This document shows, one piece after another, positions 23,055 to 33,640 of a stretch of 45,338 bases of DNA. The position numbers and the translations under genes are program-made. Every line of letters starts with the position of its first letter. Within the stretch, counting starts at the first letter, position 1. The notes under the pieces were generated by a model that ran no database searches, was not told where the DNA came from, and worked only from the letters and a program-made list of their open reading frames with translations. The DNA comes from Haplomitrium mnioides. Taxonomy: Eukaryota > Marchantiophyta > Haplomitriopsida > Calobryales. The DNA lies in assembly GCA_049999725.1 (NCBI GenBank), contig JBNGIS010018357.1:1-45338 (forward strand), in the 5' to 3' direction.

Positions 23055-23480
23055 TGTTACTCAACGACAAATTCCAAATGAGTAAGAACTCAAAGATAAC
23101 TCTAATAAAGTAATTAAACCAAATACTACTAAGTTAAACAAAAGCCAAGAAGGCAAGCAACCAAAGAACACAAGTACTTTGATAGAAACTCCAAAACGAG
23201 AGATTGGACAATAAAGTCCTTTTATTTATACTTGAGAAAAAAGTTGTCATCTTACTTCATTGACTTACAAGTCACTTCCAATTTAAGCCCTAAAAGTGAT
23301 CTTATTCTACTACTCTAAAAGTAACTTCAAATGCAAGTAATCTTAATACCACTTAACTAAAAAGTGATCTATCTCTAAAAGTGATCTTATACCAATCTTC
23401 ACTAAAAGATGATCATTCTTTAACTATTCTCATATTACTACAAATAAAGAGCAAGACTCACTGTACATAATGTTTTCTAG
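23055..23480 (-). repeat. LTR-like repeat, related to 25326-25751
   Basis: It is alignable with 25326-25751 over most of its length, sharing AAGCAACCAAAGAAC, AAGTCCTT.TATTTATAC and AAGTGATCTTAT. It begins where copies A and B of the DUF7869 unit stop matching (TGTTACTC at 23055). Orientation is taken from the other copy. The high-coordinate end is diverged and only approximate. It could be a solo LTR or the far LTR of a decayed element. Confidence 0.55.
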
Positions 23481-24840
23481 CTTTTTTCACAAACATCTAA
23501 GCAATTATATAAGTAGTATTGACAACTTGCTACTACTCTACCATATACTTTCTGACTTCTCAACCATAGATATAGGTTATGCTAAAGACAAAACCAAAGT
23601 CCTATGTTTCTATCATTTTTCTACAAGTGGTGGGAAAACATTAGTATGATGTTTTCTAGAATTGACTTCTAAACTCTGCTTTATTTCACATCACTTTCTA
23701 GGATAAATTTCTCTTCCTATGGCGTAATCATCCAAGTACATGAAATCCAAAATTTTTTCTAAATGAGGAAAAAGGAGATCATCAACAATCTTCTAACAAG
23801 CTAGCGCTTATGAAAGAAGATAAGCCAAACGTGAGATCTGACAAGTCTCTTGAGAGAATCTAATTGTTAGTGGAAAAATAGAACTTAGCTACGTATGCTT
23901 CACAATTAGTGCCCATAGATGTCTTGATGGATTGTTGAAAGATAAAGTGACCAAATGAAAGAAAAGACTATCTACCAGAAAGTCGAGCTAGTAAATGAGT
24001 TATATGCCTTCTACTAACTAAAGGACTACAGGCTTTCCCAAGAGTATAAATATTTTTTACTTTTAAACTATATGAGCTTGAAATCAAGGGCCTTTTTATA
24101 GGCAACCAAGAGTTTGAGCTCCTGAATTTTAATTTTTTAGTGAAAACTTTTAAAGCAAAAGAACTCATTCTAGTCAAAAGATTTTGCTTCTAAGATGTTA
24201 ATTGAAATCCAACAAATTAACTAGCTATGATCCAAACTTATTTGATCTCCATCCAAGAAGAAAATAACAAATTAATTATAAGTGGCCAAAGAACAAGAGT
24301 GGATGCAACAAAGTATTATCATATCCATCTACATCACTAGAGTAAAATAAATGAATTGTCTTCTGAATCAACTAGGAACTTCTTAAAATGGTTTCTTTTT
24401 CAAAGTAGAGGTTTCAAAGTCAAATATTGCTAATCTTGAGAGAAGTAAAAATTTGGGAGAGGGCTTTACATAAGAACCATATCTAATGTCTTTTAGAGTT
24501 TGCCTTGAGGCTACAATATTTTTCCAATACTTTTCCACCTTTTATTTGGTTATTATTGTATGTTCATGTAGTTTATTTACTCTTGACATTTTTATGTTCA
24601 GTTGAACCTTCTATACATTATCTATATAGTAAATATGAATTTCTATAACATCCACAAGCCCCAATGGCCTAATGAGACCAAGAATTACAGAACAACAATA
24701 ACTTAAAATCTCAAAGTAGTCAATGTACATTTTGATTTTGCACTACGGAGAACCTTTATTTTGGTTGAGACAATTATGGCTCATATTGCATTGGAGCTGT
24801 TTGCTAGCCATTACGTAAATTTTTCTTTACATCTAATAAT
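23481..24840. other. Unassigned AT-rich sequence
   Basis: I see no coding domain, RNA gene or clear repeat boundary. It lies between two LTR-like repeats. Its high end leads into a possible primer-binding site, so part may be an unrecognised plus-strand LTR. Confidence 0.4.
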
Positions 24841-24843
24841 AGT

Positions 24844-24862
24844 TGGTATTAGAACCAAAGCT
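24844..24862 (+). other. Possible decayed primer-binding site (tRNA-iMet type)
   Basis: TGGTATTAGAACCAAAGC resembles the plant retrotransposon primer site TGGTATCAGAGCCA with a few substitutions. If real, an unrecognised plus-strand LTR ends just before 24843. No coding sequence follows, so this would be a non-autonomous or truncated element. Confidence 0.35.
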
Positions 24863-24865
24863 AAT

Positions 24866-25210
24866 AAATATAGTCAAGTCCCTCATATTTAGAGTAGAAA
24901 TGTTGGGCAAACTCCTTTCATGTTGTCAAATGAGAGACCTCTTTTTTATGCAAGATTGAAGAACAAGCAATCCACCTACATATTTCATTGCATTCATTTT
25001 CTCACCTAGCAATTGTTTTGTCTCTACTAAAGCAAATAAATATAGTCAAATCCCTCTTTTCTAGAGTAGAAATGTTGGGCAAATTTCTTCCATATAATCA
25101 AATGAGAGACACATCTCTTATCTAAGATTGAGGAACAAACAATCCACCTGCATATTTCATTGCATTTATTTGCTTGTATAACAACTCACTTGTCTCTACA
25201 ATGTTGTCAA
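24866..25210 (+). repeat. 172-bp tandem duplication
   Basis: Two consecutive blocks with an offset of about 172 bp share AATATAGTCAA.TCCCTC, AGAGTAGAAATGTTGGGCAA and CATATTTCATTGCAT. They follow the possible primer site. They are non-coding. Confidence 0.8.
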
Positions 25211-25325
25211 TTCTATAATTTATAGTTCTAGATGGTTTTCCCTACAAGAAAACCATGGTAGCTAGTTAATCTAATGTTTTCATAGTCACTAATATATCGT
25301 CTTCTCTTGCCCAACATACTTTAGG

Positions 25326-25751
25326 TGTAGAAAAACTCAAAAACAAACTCTAAATGAGTAAAAACTCATAGTGAACTCTAAAACAATTCTTCAACCAAAT
25401 GAAACTCAAGGCCTAAGTTAAGTCCAAAAGTTCAAGCAAAAGCCAAGCAACCAAAGAACCCGAAATTATTTGAGTTGAACTCCAAAATTAGGAGTGGGGG
25501 TATGAAGTCCTTCTATTTATACAAGAGAAGAAAATGTTATCCCAATTTCTTCACTTACAAGTTACTTCTAATTTTGACCTCAAAAGTGATCAATTACAAG
25601 TTACTTCCAATTTAAACCCTTAAAAATGATCTTATCTTACTTTTCTAAAGCAACTTCAAAGTCAAGTGATTTCATCTCACTTCAAAACTAAAAGCAACTT
25701 CAAAAAATATAACTTTAAAATGATTTCAACCTTAAAAGAAACCCCTTACCA
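25326..25751 (-). repeat. Probable 3' LTR of the minus-strand chromovirus fragment
   Basis: It lies just downstream, on the minus strand, of chromodomain coding sequence. A polypurine tract (minus strand GAAAATAGAAAGGAGTGAAA, 25756-25775) ends a few bases before the LTR start at TGGTAAGG. A TATA box faces the same way. The homologous repeat at 23055-23480 supports a repeated boundary. The ends are estimates. Confidence 0.6.
25513..25521 (-). promoter_or_regulatory. TATA box of the chromovirus LTR
   Basis: The minus strand reads TATAAATAG, and the related repeat has TATAAATAA at the same place. This fits the U3 promoter position of an LTR in minus orientation. Confidence 0.5.
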
Positions 25752-27880
25752 CTTCTTTCACTCCTTTCTATTTTCTTGTAAATAGCACAACATCATGATT
25801 GTACAATCATATAATCATTGCCTTCTAATCGATGACGTCCTCATCATGACTAGTAGTTTTAAATAATTGAATAGCTTCTTAAACATTCTCAATGTTACAA
25901 TACAACTCTTAAGTAGCATCATGAAGTGGATATCCATTCCACAAAACTTTGCACTGAACTTGTGGATCTTGCCTACGCTTGAGGATTCATTCGACCAAAA
26001 TACAATCCACCTCACATTCTTCATGATCATTAAGAAAAAAATGTACAGGAGGAATGTGAACATGATTTGGAAAAAATATGGACTAGAAACAAAAGGTTTA
26101 GGTTTAGATACATGGAATACAGGATGAATCTTCATATGGAAAAAAGAGCAAGTTTGTATGCAACAAGCAAAATAGCTTGAGAAATTGAGAAAGCACCAAT
26201 CCAAGCTAGAGATAACCTACAAATTTGAGCATCTAAAAACAAAAGAAGATCATGAGTGGAAAGCATAACTTGGTCATCTAAAATATAAGAAAAATCACGA
26301 CGATACTTATCAACATTTTTTTTTCCAACTTTGAGTAGTAACAAGATGGTTTTGGGCATCTTGTAAAAAGAAAGATAAATGAGACAAAAATGTAGAAAAA
26401 CTTAGAACATTAGAAGAGAAAGGAGAAAGAAAACAATCTGAAATAAGAGGATGTTGATGTGAATTAAGAAATAAAGGAGGAAATCTAGTACTTTCTTGTC
26501 TGGAGTTGTTGTATGTAAACTCCACATCTTGTAAGAAACTATCCCAATCTATGATATGAATGCTTATAAATGTTCAAAGCATTTCTTCTATAGTGTGAGT
26601 TGCGCATTTGATTTGGCCATCAGTTTGAACAACTCTCGCTAAAACTTCCTAGTAAATCATGGATGTTTATATGATACTTACACCTTTGGCATTCCATAAT
26701 AATGGAAGATTGTAATAAAATAAATCTTTGTCAATTGTGGAGCATCCATGGTATCCATCACCGATGCTAGATGGGTTTGTTTACTAAGCTTGTTCACAAA
26801 CCCTTCAATGGTAGTCAACCCACGAGACATGGCTTGAAGCAAAGTGACAAGATCCAAACTTACATGTTCTCGATGAGCAATAGGAATAGATAGTGGTTGA
26901 AGAAAGCCAACTAGTTTTTTATTTGAAGCCTTCTTTTGTTAACAACTTTCACAAGAACAAACAAAGCCACGAACATCTCGAGTTAGGTTTGGCCACCACC
27001 AAGTGTGTTGAATCAACTCCATAATCTTGTCTACCTGAAGATGCCTAAAGATTGGAATGTCGTGTGTTGCTTGTAAATAGGCCATTCAAAGCGCATCATC
27101 TTGTGGAACATATATTTGATGGTTTTGATAGAGAATGCCGTCTTGAATGAAAAAGTCCGTGAGTGGTGGAGAAATATGAGCATAGTAATGGATGAATCTT
27201 TGATAAGAACTTGCTAATCCATTAAAATCTAGAACACGCTTTGCATCATTTGGTGTTGACCATTGTGTAATAGATTTAATTTTTTCTTCATCCATCTTGA
27301 TGTCATCTACATACAATTTACGTCCTAAGTAAGTAACCTCTTACTTCATAACTCACACTTAAACTTCTTGCAATAAAACTTCTAATTGCGTAGTCTGTGC
27401 AATGATTCTTTGAGACGAGCAGGATGTTGAACTTCACTTTTACTAAAGATAAGAATATCGTCCAAGAATACCAACACTAACTTATCTAACAACCTATCAA
27501 AAGCTTGCTGCATTTGATCCATGAATATTACTACAACTTTAGTAAGGCCAAATGTAAGAACCTTCCACTCAAAATACCCATAGCATTACGCCAAAAGTTG
27601 TCTTAGGCACATCACTTGGCTTGATAAGAATTTGCCAACAGCTACTTCAAAGATCCAACTTAGAAGAGAATTTTGCACCATTCAATTGATCGAATAAATC
27701 ATCAATACGAGGTATAAGATAAGCATTCTTTACTGTTTGATTGTTTAAGTTTCGATAATTTGCACAAAGATGAAATCCACCATCTTTCTTTTGTACAAAG
27801 AATACCATTGCAACATACACTCACATATAAATCTCTAATCTAGTAAGAAATTCTTTTAGCTTCTTTTTACTTACGGAACA
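25752..27880 (-). pseudogene. 5'-truncated chromovirus pol (RT to chromodomain)
   Basis: Reading the minus strand from 27880: RT pieces (KKDGG-like, then [20 protein letters not shown] near 27640-27720), the RT connection KSITQWSTPNDAKRVLDF (27086-27316), then directly the integrase pre-domain IQDGILYQNHQIYVPQDDAL. RNase H is therefore deleted. It continues with the zinc region, the integrase C terminus (EFTYNNSRQESTRFPPLF, 26310-26525; YRRDFSYILDDQVMLSTHDL, 26132-26359), HPVFHVSKPKPFVSSPYF (25815-26204) and a decayed chromodomain. It is related to the fragment at 1-942; both have TGA at the same codon after the PQDD motif. Several stops and shifts inactivate it. Confidence 0.8.
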
Positions 27881-28337
27881 TATAAAAACAAAAAAAAAGA
27901 GTTATGCTTGGAGAGACATCAAGTTTTGCATATCATAAAAAGATGACGTCTTTCATTAAAATCAATTTGACATTCCTATGCATGCATACAGTCAATCAAT
28001 AGTAACTTTGATGTTTGAATATTCAAAATAAAATCACAAAAATGACTGATGTGTAGAATGATATAGTATTTGAAAATAGTGTTGAATGTAATACGGAGCT
28101 AACAAAAAAAAACCAAAAACTCATGATTGAAGAAAACTTGTGCAAAAATATAAATGAGTCAAAATGGAGCTTCTATGCAAATGTAGACTTCGTTGCTTAC
28201 TTTTACAAACACCAATAGGTATTTAATAACTTTTATTTTGAATGTTACAAGAATCAAATATATTTTGCCAAAATGAAAAATATTGAATAACAAATATTTT
28301 TTAAAAACAATCTTTTTTATTTACAAAATATACATCA
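27881..28337. other. 3' region of the methyltransferase-like gene, non-coding
   Basis: AT-rich with no coding domain. It contains one near-palindromic word, CCTATGCATGCATA, at 27975-27988. It lies downstream of the last stop of the methyltransferase-like pseudogene on the minus strand, so it may hold that gene's 3' end. Confidence 0.5.
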
Positions 28338-28985
28338 CTATATAGCTTCAACTTCAATCTTGTCCTCTTCAAGACAAATGGTCTTGTCCAAATTGACAAA
28401 CTAAGAAGCTTGGGTATGTACAGCCGCAAGAGAATTCTATCGGGACTTTCTAGTTCCAAAAATTGCAACACAATCACTAGAGGTACCAGTAGTACTAGGA
28501 GGAACATGCTTTTTATAGTACGCATACACAATCTAGAATTTAGTGATGTTATATGGGAAAGAAGCTATTGTTAAAACTCATTGAAGAATATAGATAGACT
28601 CACGTTTATCATGCTCTACAGTAATACAATTCCGCATCAACTTGAGAGCACAAACAATGCCTATACCCAACCCAGAGCAAAGATCTAATACCTAATCTTG
28701 CTCTCAAGACAAATGGTCAATTAAAAAATTGTACAAAGCTTGAGGCTTCTGGTACACATTCATAGAAGCATCATCTTTAGATGTTTTAGTTTTGCGGAAA
28801 CAGTTGGATAGGTAAAAACACTTTGTATTATTTGTCAAGAACGACCGTTTGCATCTTCAGATTGTAGATTGAAGAGCTTCATACTCTGCTTGCCCTCGTT
28901 TGCCCATTAACTTATAATCTAGTGCTCTTAGGCGTGAGCGATTCTATGACTCTTCCAAATGATAGATGTTGTTTTTGTCATTATA
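28338..28985 (-). pseudogene. C-terminal DNA methyltransferase exon (N6/N4 type)
   Basis: One minus-strand frame of 216 codons has no frameshift and ends at TAG (28338-28340). It shows VYQKPQALYNFLIDHL, then VLDLCSGLGIGIVCALKL, then NCITVEHDKRES. In CcrM-type N6-adenine/N4-cytosine methyltransferases a Q-K-P motif, then V-L-D-x-x-x-G-x-G (SAM binding) and an acidic V/I-E-x-D strand come in this order at the C-terminal end. The catalytic (D/N/S)-P-P-(Y/W) motif, expected upstream in this group, was not found. Eight in-frame stops (five TAG, three TGA) fall mostly in places where Gln, Arg or Trp would be expected. The enzyme would transfer methyl from SAM to DNA. An RNA or protein methyltransferase is possible but the Q-K-P spacing favours DNA. 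Confidence 0.6.
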
Positions 28986-29087
28986 GTAATCAAAACAAAG
29001 AAATCAAAGACTCCACATAAACTAAAAAAAGAAGAAACAAGATAAACTAAAAAATTAAAAAATCAAAGCAAAACTTACCATATGTCA

Positions 29088-29273
29088 TAGTCAATAGCAC
29101 AACAAATTTCCAAAAGCGCATCCTCCACGATACCGAATTGTTGCAAAGATTAAATAATTACAAAGGATCAAAAATTGGAAGTAGCTACGTCTCAAAAGAA
29201 GAAATCATGTCAAAAATATCATCTTTATTGAAGGGTTTGGAGTCATCATCCCTACATTCTTTTAGATTGTACC
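29088..29273 (-). pseudogene. Internal exon of the methyltransferase-like gene
   Basis: An acceptor-like TTCCTTACAG precedes 29273. The frame reads YNLKECRDDDSKPFNKDDIF, then after a shift FGIVEDALLEICCAIDYDIW up to a donor ATG|GTAAGT at 29088. No known motif is seen. It joins the methyltransferase exon after an intron of about 100 bp (near 28986-29087). Confidence 0.45.
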
Positions 29274-29335
29274 TGTAAGGAATGCCAGCGATTGCTCAAG
29301 TGAAACTCCTTGGTTTCACCAAGCCCTTTAGCTAT

Positions 29336-29440
29336 CCATGCACGCATAGGCTCAAGAGTCCATGCAAGTATGGACTTAAGATTCCAATTGCTCATAGACT
29401 TCAAAGTCCATGCACACATTGACTCAAGACTCCATGCAAG
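29336..29440. repeat. Near-palindromic words in the methyltransferase-gene intron
   Basis: CCATGCACGCATAGG at 29336-29350, AGTCCATGCAAGTATGGACT at 29357-29376, and CCATGCACACATTGAC and CCATGCAAGCATG just after. Spacers read ACTCAAGAGTC or similar. The chromovirus inserted right after the last word. Confidence 0.75.
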
Positions 29441-29444
29441 CATG

Positions 29445-30038
29445 TGTAATGACCACTAACTTTAGTAAGCCATAGCAAAAAATGAAGTAAGATATAGTGT
29501 CAACTATGTTTAGAAAGTTATTGCTAAGCTAGAGTAGCAAAAATTGATTGCTATTATAAAGAGTTTGATACATAGCAAGAGGAAAAAAAGTCAAAAAATT
29601 AAAGTAAAAGAGGGAGTCTAAATAAGGGCACGTGGCAAGCAAAGAATTAAAGTAAAGAGAAGGTTCTAAAAAAAGAACACATAGTAGAAAGAAAACTAAA
29701 GAGATGGAAGGTTCTATAGATAGGGATACGTGGCACAAGGAGAACTAAAGAGAGATGGAAGGTTCTAAAGATTAAGACATATGGTAGAAGGAGAATAAAA
29801 GTAAAAGGTGGTCTAATGAGAGTGAGAGAGAAAAGAACCGTCCAATTAGAAGAGGATAGAAAATGAACCAATGAGATTCCTCCATCTATGTAAGCAAAGA
29901 GCTTTCTATCAAGTATATAAAGAAAGGAGAGTGTCTTATTTGGCATCTTTTTGCATTATGGGGTTTTGAAGTTCTTTGTGCGCTTCTCTTGTATGTGTTT
30001 GTGCTAACTTAAATGCAATATATGTGTGTAGTGTTACA
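29445..30038 (+). repeat. 5' LTR of the chromovirus
   Basis: It starts TGTAATGACCACTAAC, ends GTGTTACA and matches 35064-35655 along its full length with scattered substitutions. Phrases such as GAACTAAAGAGAGATGGAAG recur inside it, giving a short internal repetition (also in the other LTR). Confidence 0.92.
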
Positions 30039-30039
30039 C

Positions 30040-30055
30040 TGGTATCAGAGCTTGG
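30040..30055 (+). other. Primer-binding site, tRNA-iMet
   Basis: TGGTATCAGAGCTTGG begins two bases after the LTR end. Its first 12 bases match the common plant tRNA-iMet primer site exactly. Confidence 0.9.
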
Positions 30056-30688
30056 TCTTCTCTAAAGAAGTGTGGATTACCCCTCTTTGGAGAAGCACTA
30101 AAGACCTTTTTGAGTAGTGGAATCTCCACTTTGCATTAACTCCAAGAGAGTTAAACTCTCAAGTTTTCATGAGTAAATTATAACGAATATCCCATTCTTT
30201 ATGAATGAAGACAACAAGTTTGACTTGATACTATGGTAGCTAATATATAAAGTAGCATTTTTACCTCCTAGAATTCCTCTATTGAATCCTTTTAATATTC
30301 GTGTGTTTAACATTGACAAACATTTCTTTCGTCAAATTTTAGTATATAATTTTGGAGATGATTTCATGGTTTTTGTGATGGAATCAAGAGAACCTATAGT
30401 AAATTATGATAATATATGGGAGTGTTTCATTTATGTTTTTTGGTAGATAGAAAATGGATTTGAACCAAGCTCTTCTAGAAGAGTTCAACTCCAAGTGTTA
30501 CATTCCTATTCGAGTAACACCTAAGCAAATGCAACGAGATTTTCTTGTTCGTAAGTTTGGAGAGAGGTTTTGTGATTCGGTGTTAGCATCAACTAAACTG
30601 TTTATTTTACCTATTCTACATAATTGAAATGTGTACATATTTATTTTCGTATGAGTTACAAGTAGTTAGGTTGTGATCGAAAATCACG

Positions 30689-31583
30689 GAGGCAAATTCG
30701 AGCAATTTAGAAGAAGGAGCTTGGATGATAAAAAACTTGGAAGAACTTCAAGTAGACCTTATAGCAAGTCAACAAAAAAACAAATATGTTAATAGCAGAG
30801 ATGGTGAAAATATAGCTACAATAAGAGGAATGGAGAAGGAAGTCGAGAAATATTACTTCAAAAGATGAGCAAGTCGTGTAAAGTAGAGCCTTATGGAGGA
30901 AGCCGCATGGTAGGTGTCGTAGAATGATGGGTGTATGAGATGGAAGCTCATATGTCATATTATTTGCATGTGTCAGATTTGGAGAAGGGACTATTTGCAA
31001 GATCATTTTGAACGAAGGATGCATCTATTTGGCTATAAGGATGGGAGCGACAAAAAAATGCATGAGGAGAACAACTTTTGTGGAGCAGCTTTAAAGATGG
31101 TTTATTACAAAATTTCAAAGCGATGGACTCTATATTAACCGCAAGGACTAAGCTTTGGGAGTTAGAACAACAACCAAGCATTGCAAGATACATTAAAGAG
31201 TTTCAAAGCTTACAAGTTCAAATTGAAGACATGAGTTCAACCGATGTCATTGAAATTTTTTTGCAAGGATTAAAAAGGAAAATTTGATGGGAAGTTATGA
31301 TGTGCAATCAAAAGGATGTTAACGAAGCCATCTTGTTGGCTCAAAGAATTGGAGGAACATTGGAGATTATGCAAACACGAGGGAATTATGGCTCTATGCT
31401 TATGGAGTTGGGACATATTAGAAGAAGAGATTTCAATCATCCCAATCAACAACCAAGAGGACCACACAATGCTAAAGAAAGGAGAATTAAAAAACAACAA
31501 CAAGAAACACGAACATGCTACGATTGTGATCAAATAAGGCATATTGTACTGAATTGCAGAGCAATATGGCATAATCAAAGGTG
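30689..31583 (+). pseudogene. Chromovirus gag (broken)
   Basis: The readable parts include an N-terminal stretch with LEEGAWMIKNLEELQ near 30710. The conserved gag segment (31078-31287) reads LLQNFKAMDSILTARTKLWE, then YIKEFQSLQVQIEDM. A segment with AILLAQRIGGTLE follows, then a CCHC zinc knuckle, CYDCDQIRHIVLNC (near 31517-31560). A TGA at 31285-31287 and several shifts in the first half disrupt it. The start is uncertain; a likely ATG before the first segment reads AGG now. Confidence 0.8.
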
Positions 31584-31761
31584 AGTATTTTGACGACCTC
31601 TTCATAATGTCAACAACAGAGAAAATGAAGAATGTCAGGAAAACAAGGGGCATGTGTAAAAAAACCTCATGGTTTTGTTGGGATAAAAAAGAAACGCGAG
31701 GAAAGGTTTTGACAAAAGCAAGTATAATATAAAGAAAAACAAAAAAAATGGAGGACTAATT

Positions 31762-32040
31762 GTGGTTGATGGATGGATGGAAGGATCGACAATAAGAGTT
31801 TTGGTGGACTCTGAGGTGGAAGAAAATTATCTATCACAAGCGATAGCCTTAAAGCTGAAGTTGCCAATTGAAAAAGAAGAGCACGAGGTGGTTGAAATGG
31901 CTAATGGCCAAAGTGAGCTTATTGAATGTTTGTCTCAAACTATAGCTCTACATATAGGCAATTATAAAGGAACTTGGAGTGGAAGATCATGACATTGGCT
32001 AAATATGATGGGATTCTTGGAATGAAATGGCTATGAAGAT
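31762..32040 (+). pseudogene. Chromovirus protease (active site altered)
   Basis: The frame reads GSTIRVLVDSEVEENYLSQA, where retrotransposon proteases have L-(I/V)-D-(S/T)-G-(A/S). Here Gly is replaced by Glu. It continues with KLPIEKEEHEVVEMANG and, after a shift, YDGILGMKWL. The altered triad and the stop near 31992 make it inactive. Confidence 0.75.
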
Positions 32041-32257
32041 ATAACCCGCAAGTAATTGGTAAAAGAAGACATTCATCACATCTCAATCAAAGATTCAGAG
32101 AGATTGAGTATGACCTCATTCAAGACACTTACTCTTGTGTGTGATTGGAGCACATTCAATCAAAAGGCAAGATACATTGTTTTTCGGGCTCATAAATTAG
32201 GTCACTATTGAAAATGAGGACTCAAAGCGTAAAGTTCCCCATGATTTTCAAGGCATT

Positions 32258-33640
32258 TTGAAGGAGTTTCATGACGTCTTTCCCAATGACTTACGGGATG
32301 GCTTGCCACCTAAACGATACATTGATCACAAGATTGAGGCTTTTCCAAGAAGTATTCCATCATGTAAGGCACCATATAGATTGCATTCTTATGAACTCGA
32401 TGAATGCAAATATCATATTACTGAGTTGTTGGAGAAAGGGTTTATTCAGCCAAACACCTCTCCTTATAGTGCACCAGTATTATTTGTGAAAAAAAAAGAT
32501 GGTGGTATGAGAATGTGCATTAATTATCGATCACTCATTCAACAAATGGTGAAAATCAAATATCCATTACCTAGAATGGATGATTTTTTTGATGAAATTC
32601 AAGGAGAAAATTACTCTATAAAGTTGGATTTGAGAACCGAATATAATCAAATCCAAATTGCGGAAGGTGATGTGCAAAAAAACAACATTTTGAAATCGAT
32701 ATAGACATTTCAAATACCTTTTTATGTCTTTTGGACTAACTAATGCTCCTACAACATTTATAAGTCTTATGAATGACATTTTTTGATCTTATTTAGTTAA
32801 GTTTGCTATTTGTTTTTTGGATGACATTCTCATTTATAGCAAGAATCTTCAAAAGCATCAACAACACCTTTGTACAGTATTGAACGTACTTCAAAACTAC
32901 AAGCTATATGTGAAGATGTTAAATGTGAAATTGGAAAAAAGGAGGTGGACTAATTGGGTCATCTATGAGTGCATCATGAATTTGAGTTGTAGATGAGAAA
33001 GTGGAGGCAATTCAAAAGTGGGAAGCTTCTAGTGATCACACACAACTAAGAGGATTTTTTGGGCTAACAGGGTTTTATCGTCGATTTGTGAAGGTTTTTC
33101 ACAAATAGCATAACCATTGACCAACTTGTTCAAGAAAAGTCATACGTGTATATGAGGAGCTACAAAAGAGTTGGCAATTCAAGCATTGAAGAAATCACTT
33201 CTTCATGCTCATATTCTTAAATAGTATGATTCTAAATGACTAATCAAGCTTTCAGTGGATGCATCGGAAAAATCCATAGGTGGAGTTTTGTAACAAGAAT
33301 GAGAGGATGGTTGGCATCTTATTGCCTCCTATTTTCTAGAAAAGTGAGCAATGCAGAGTAGAAATATCACACCATGGAAGGGGAAGAATTGGCAATTGTG
33401 TTATCAACCCAGCATTAGAAGCACTATCTAGAAGATAAGGAGTTTGTGGTCGAAACCAACCATAAGCCTCTAATATGTCTAGAAACTAAAAAAAAACTCT
33501 CAAAAAGGTAGATTTGATGGGCGGAGTGGCAACAACGGTTCTATATGAAGATGGTTTATGTGGAAGGAAAGTGTCAAATTGCAGATGCGTTGACACGCAT
33601 ACGTCAACTCAACATCATGTCAAAATCACAATTCATGCTA
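32258..33640 (+). pseudogene. Chromovirus reverse transcriptase and RNase H (broken)
   Basis: The first 148 residues (32258-32704) hold typical RT motifs: EFHDVFPNDLRDGLPPKR, then LLEKGFIQPNTSPYSAPVLF, KKKDGGMRMCINYRSL and YSIKLDLRTEYNQI. After a break, FLDDILIYSKN near 32815-32845 is the catalytic box with both Asp residues. RNase H is seen only in scraps (SVDASEKSIGGVL near 33248, then a decayed CxDHKPL-like region near 33460). Many stops and shifts follow. These enzymes make cDNA and remove the RNA template. Confidence 0.85.

Noticed and set aside
24841-24870. tRNA gene suggested by the TGGTATTAGAACC stretch
   Set aside because: No cloverleaf, no A and B boxes; a decayed primer site explains it better.
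26310-26525. Possible host gene on the minus strand
   Set aside because: The translation is integrase C-terminal sequence of a chromovirus (YNNSRQ and PLFLNSHQHP).
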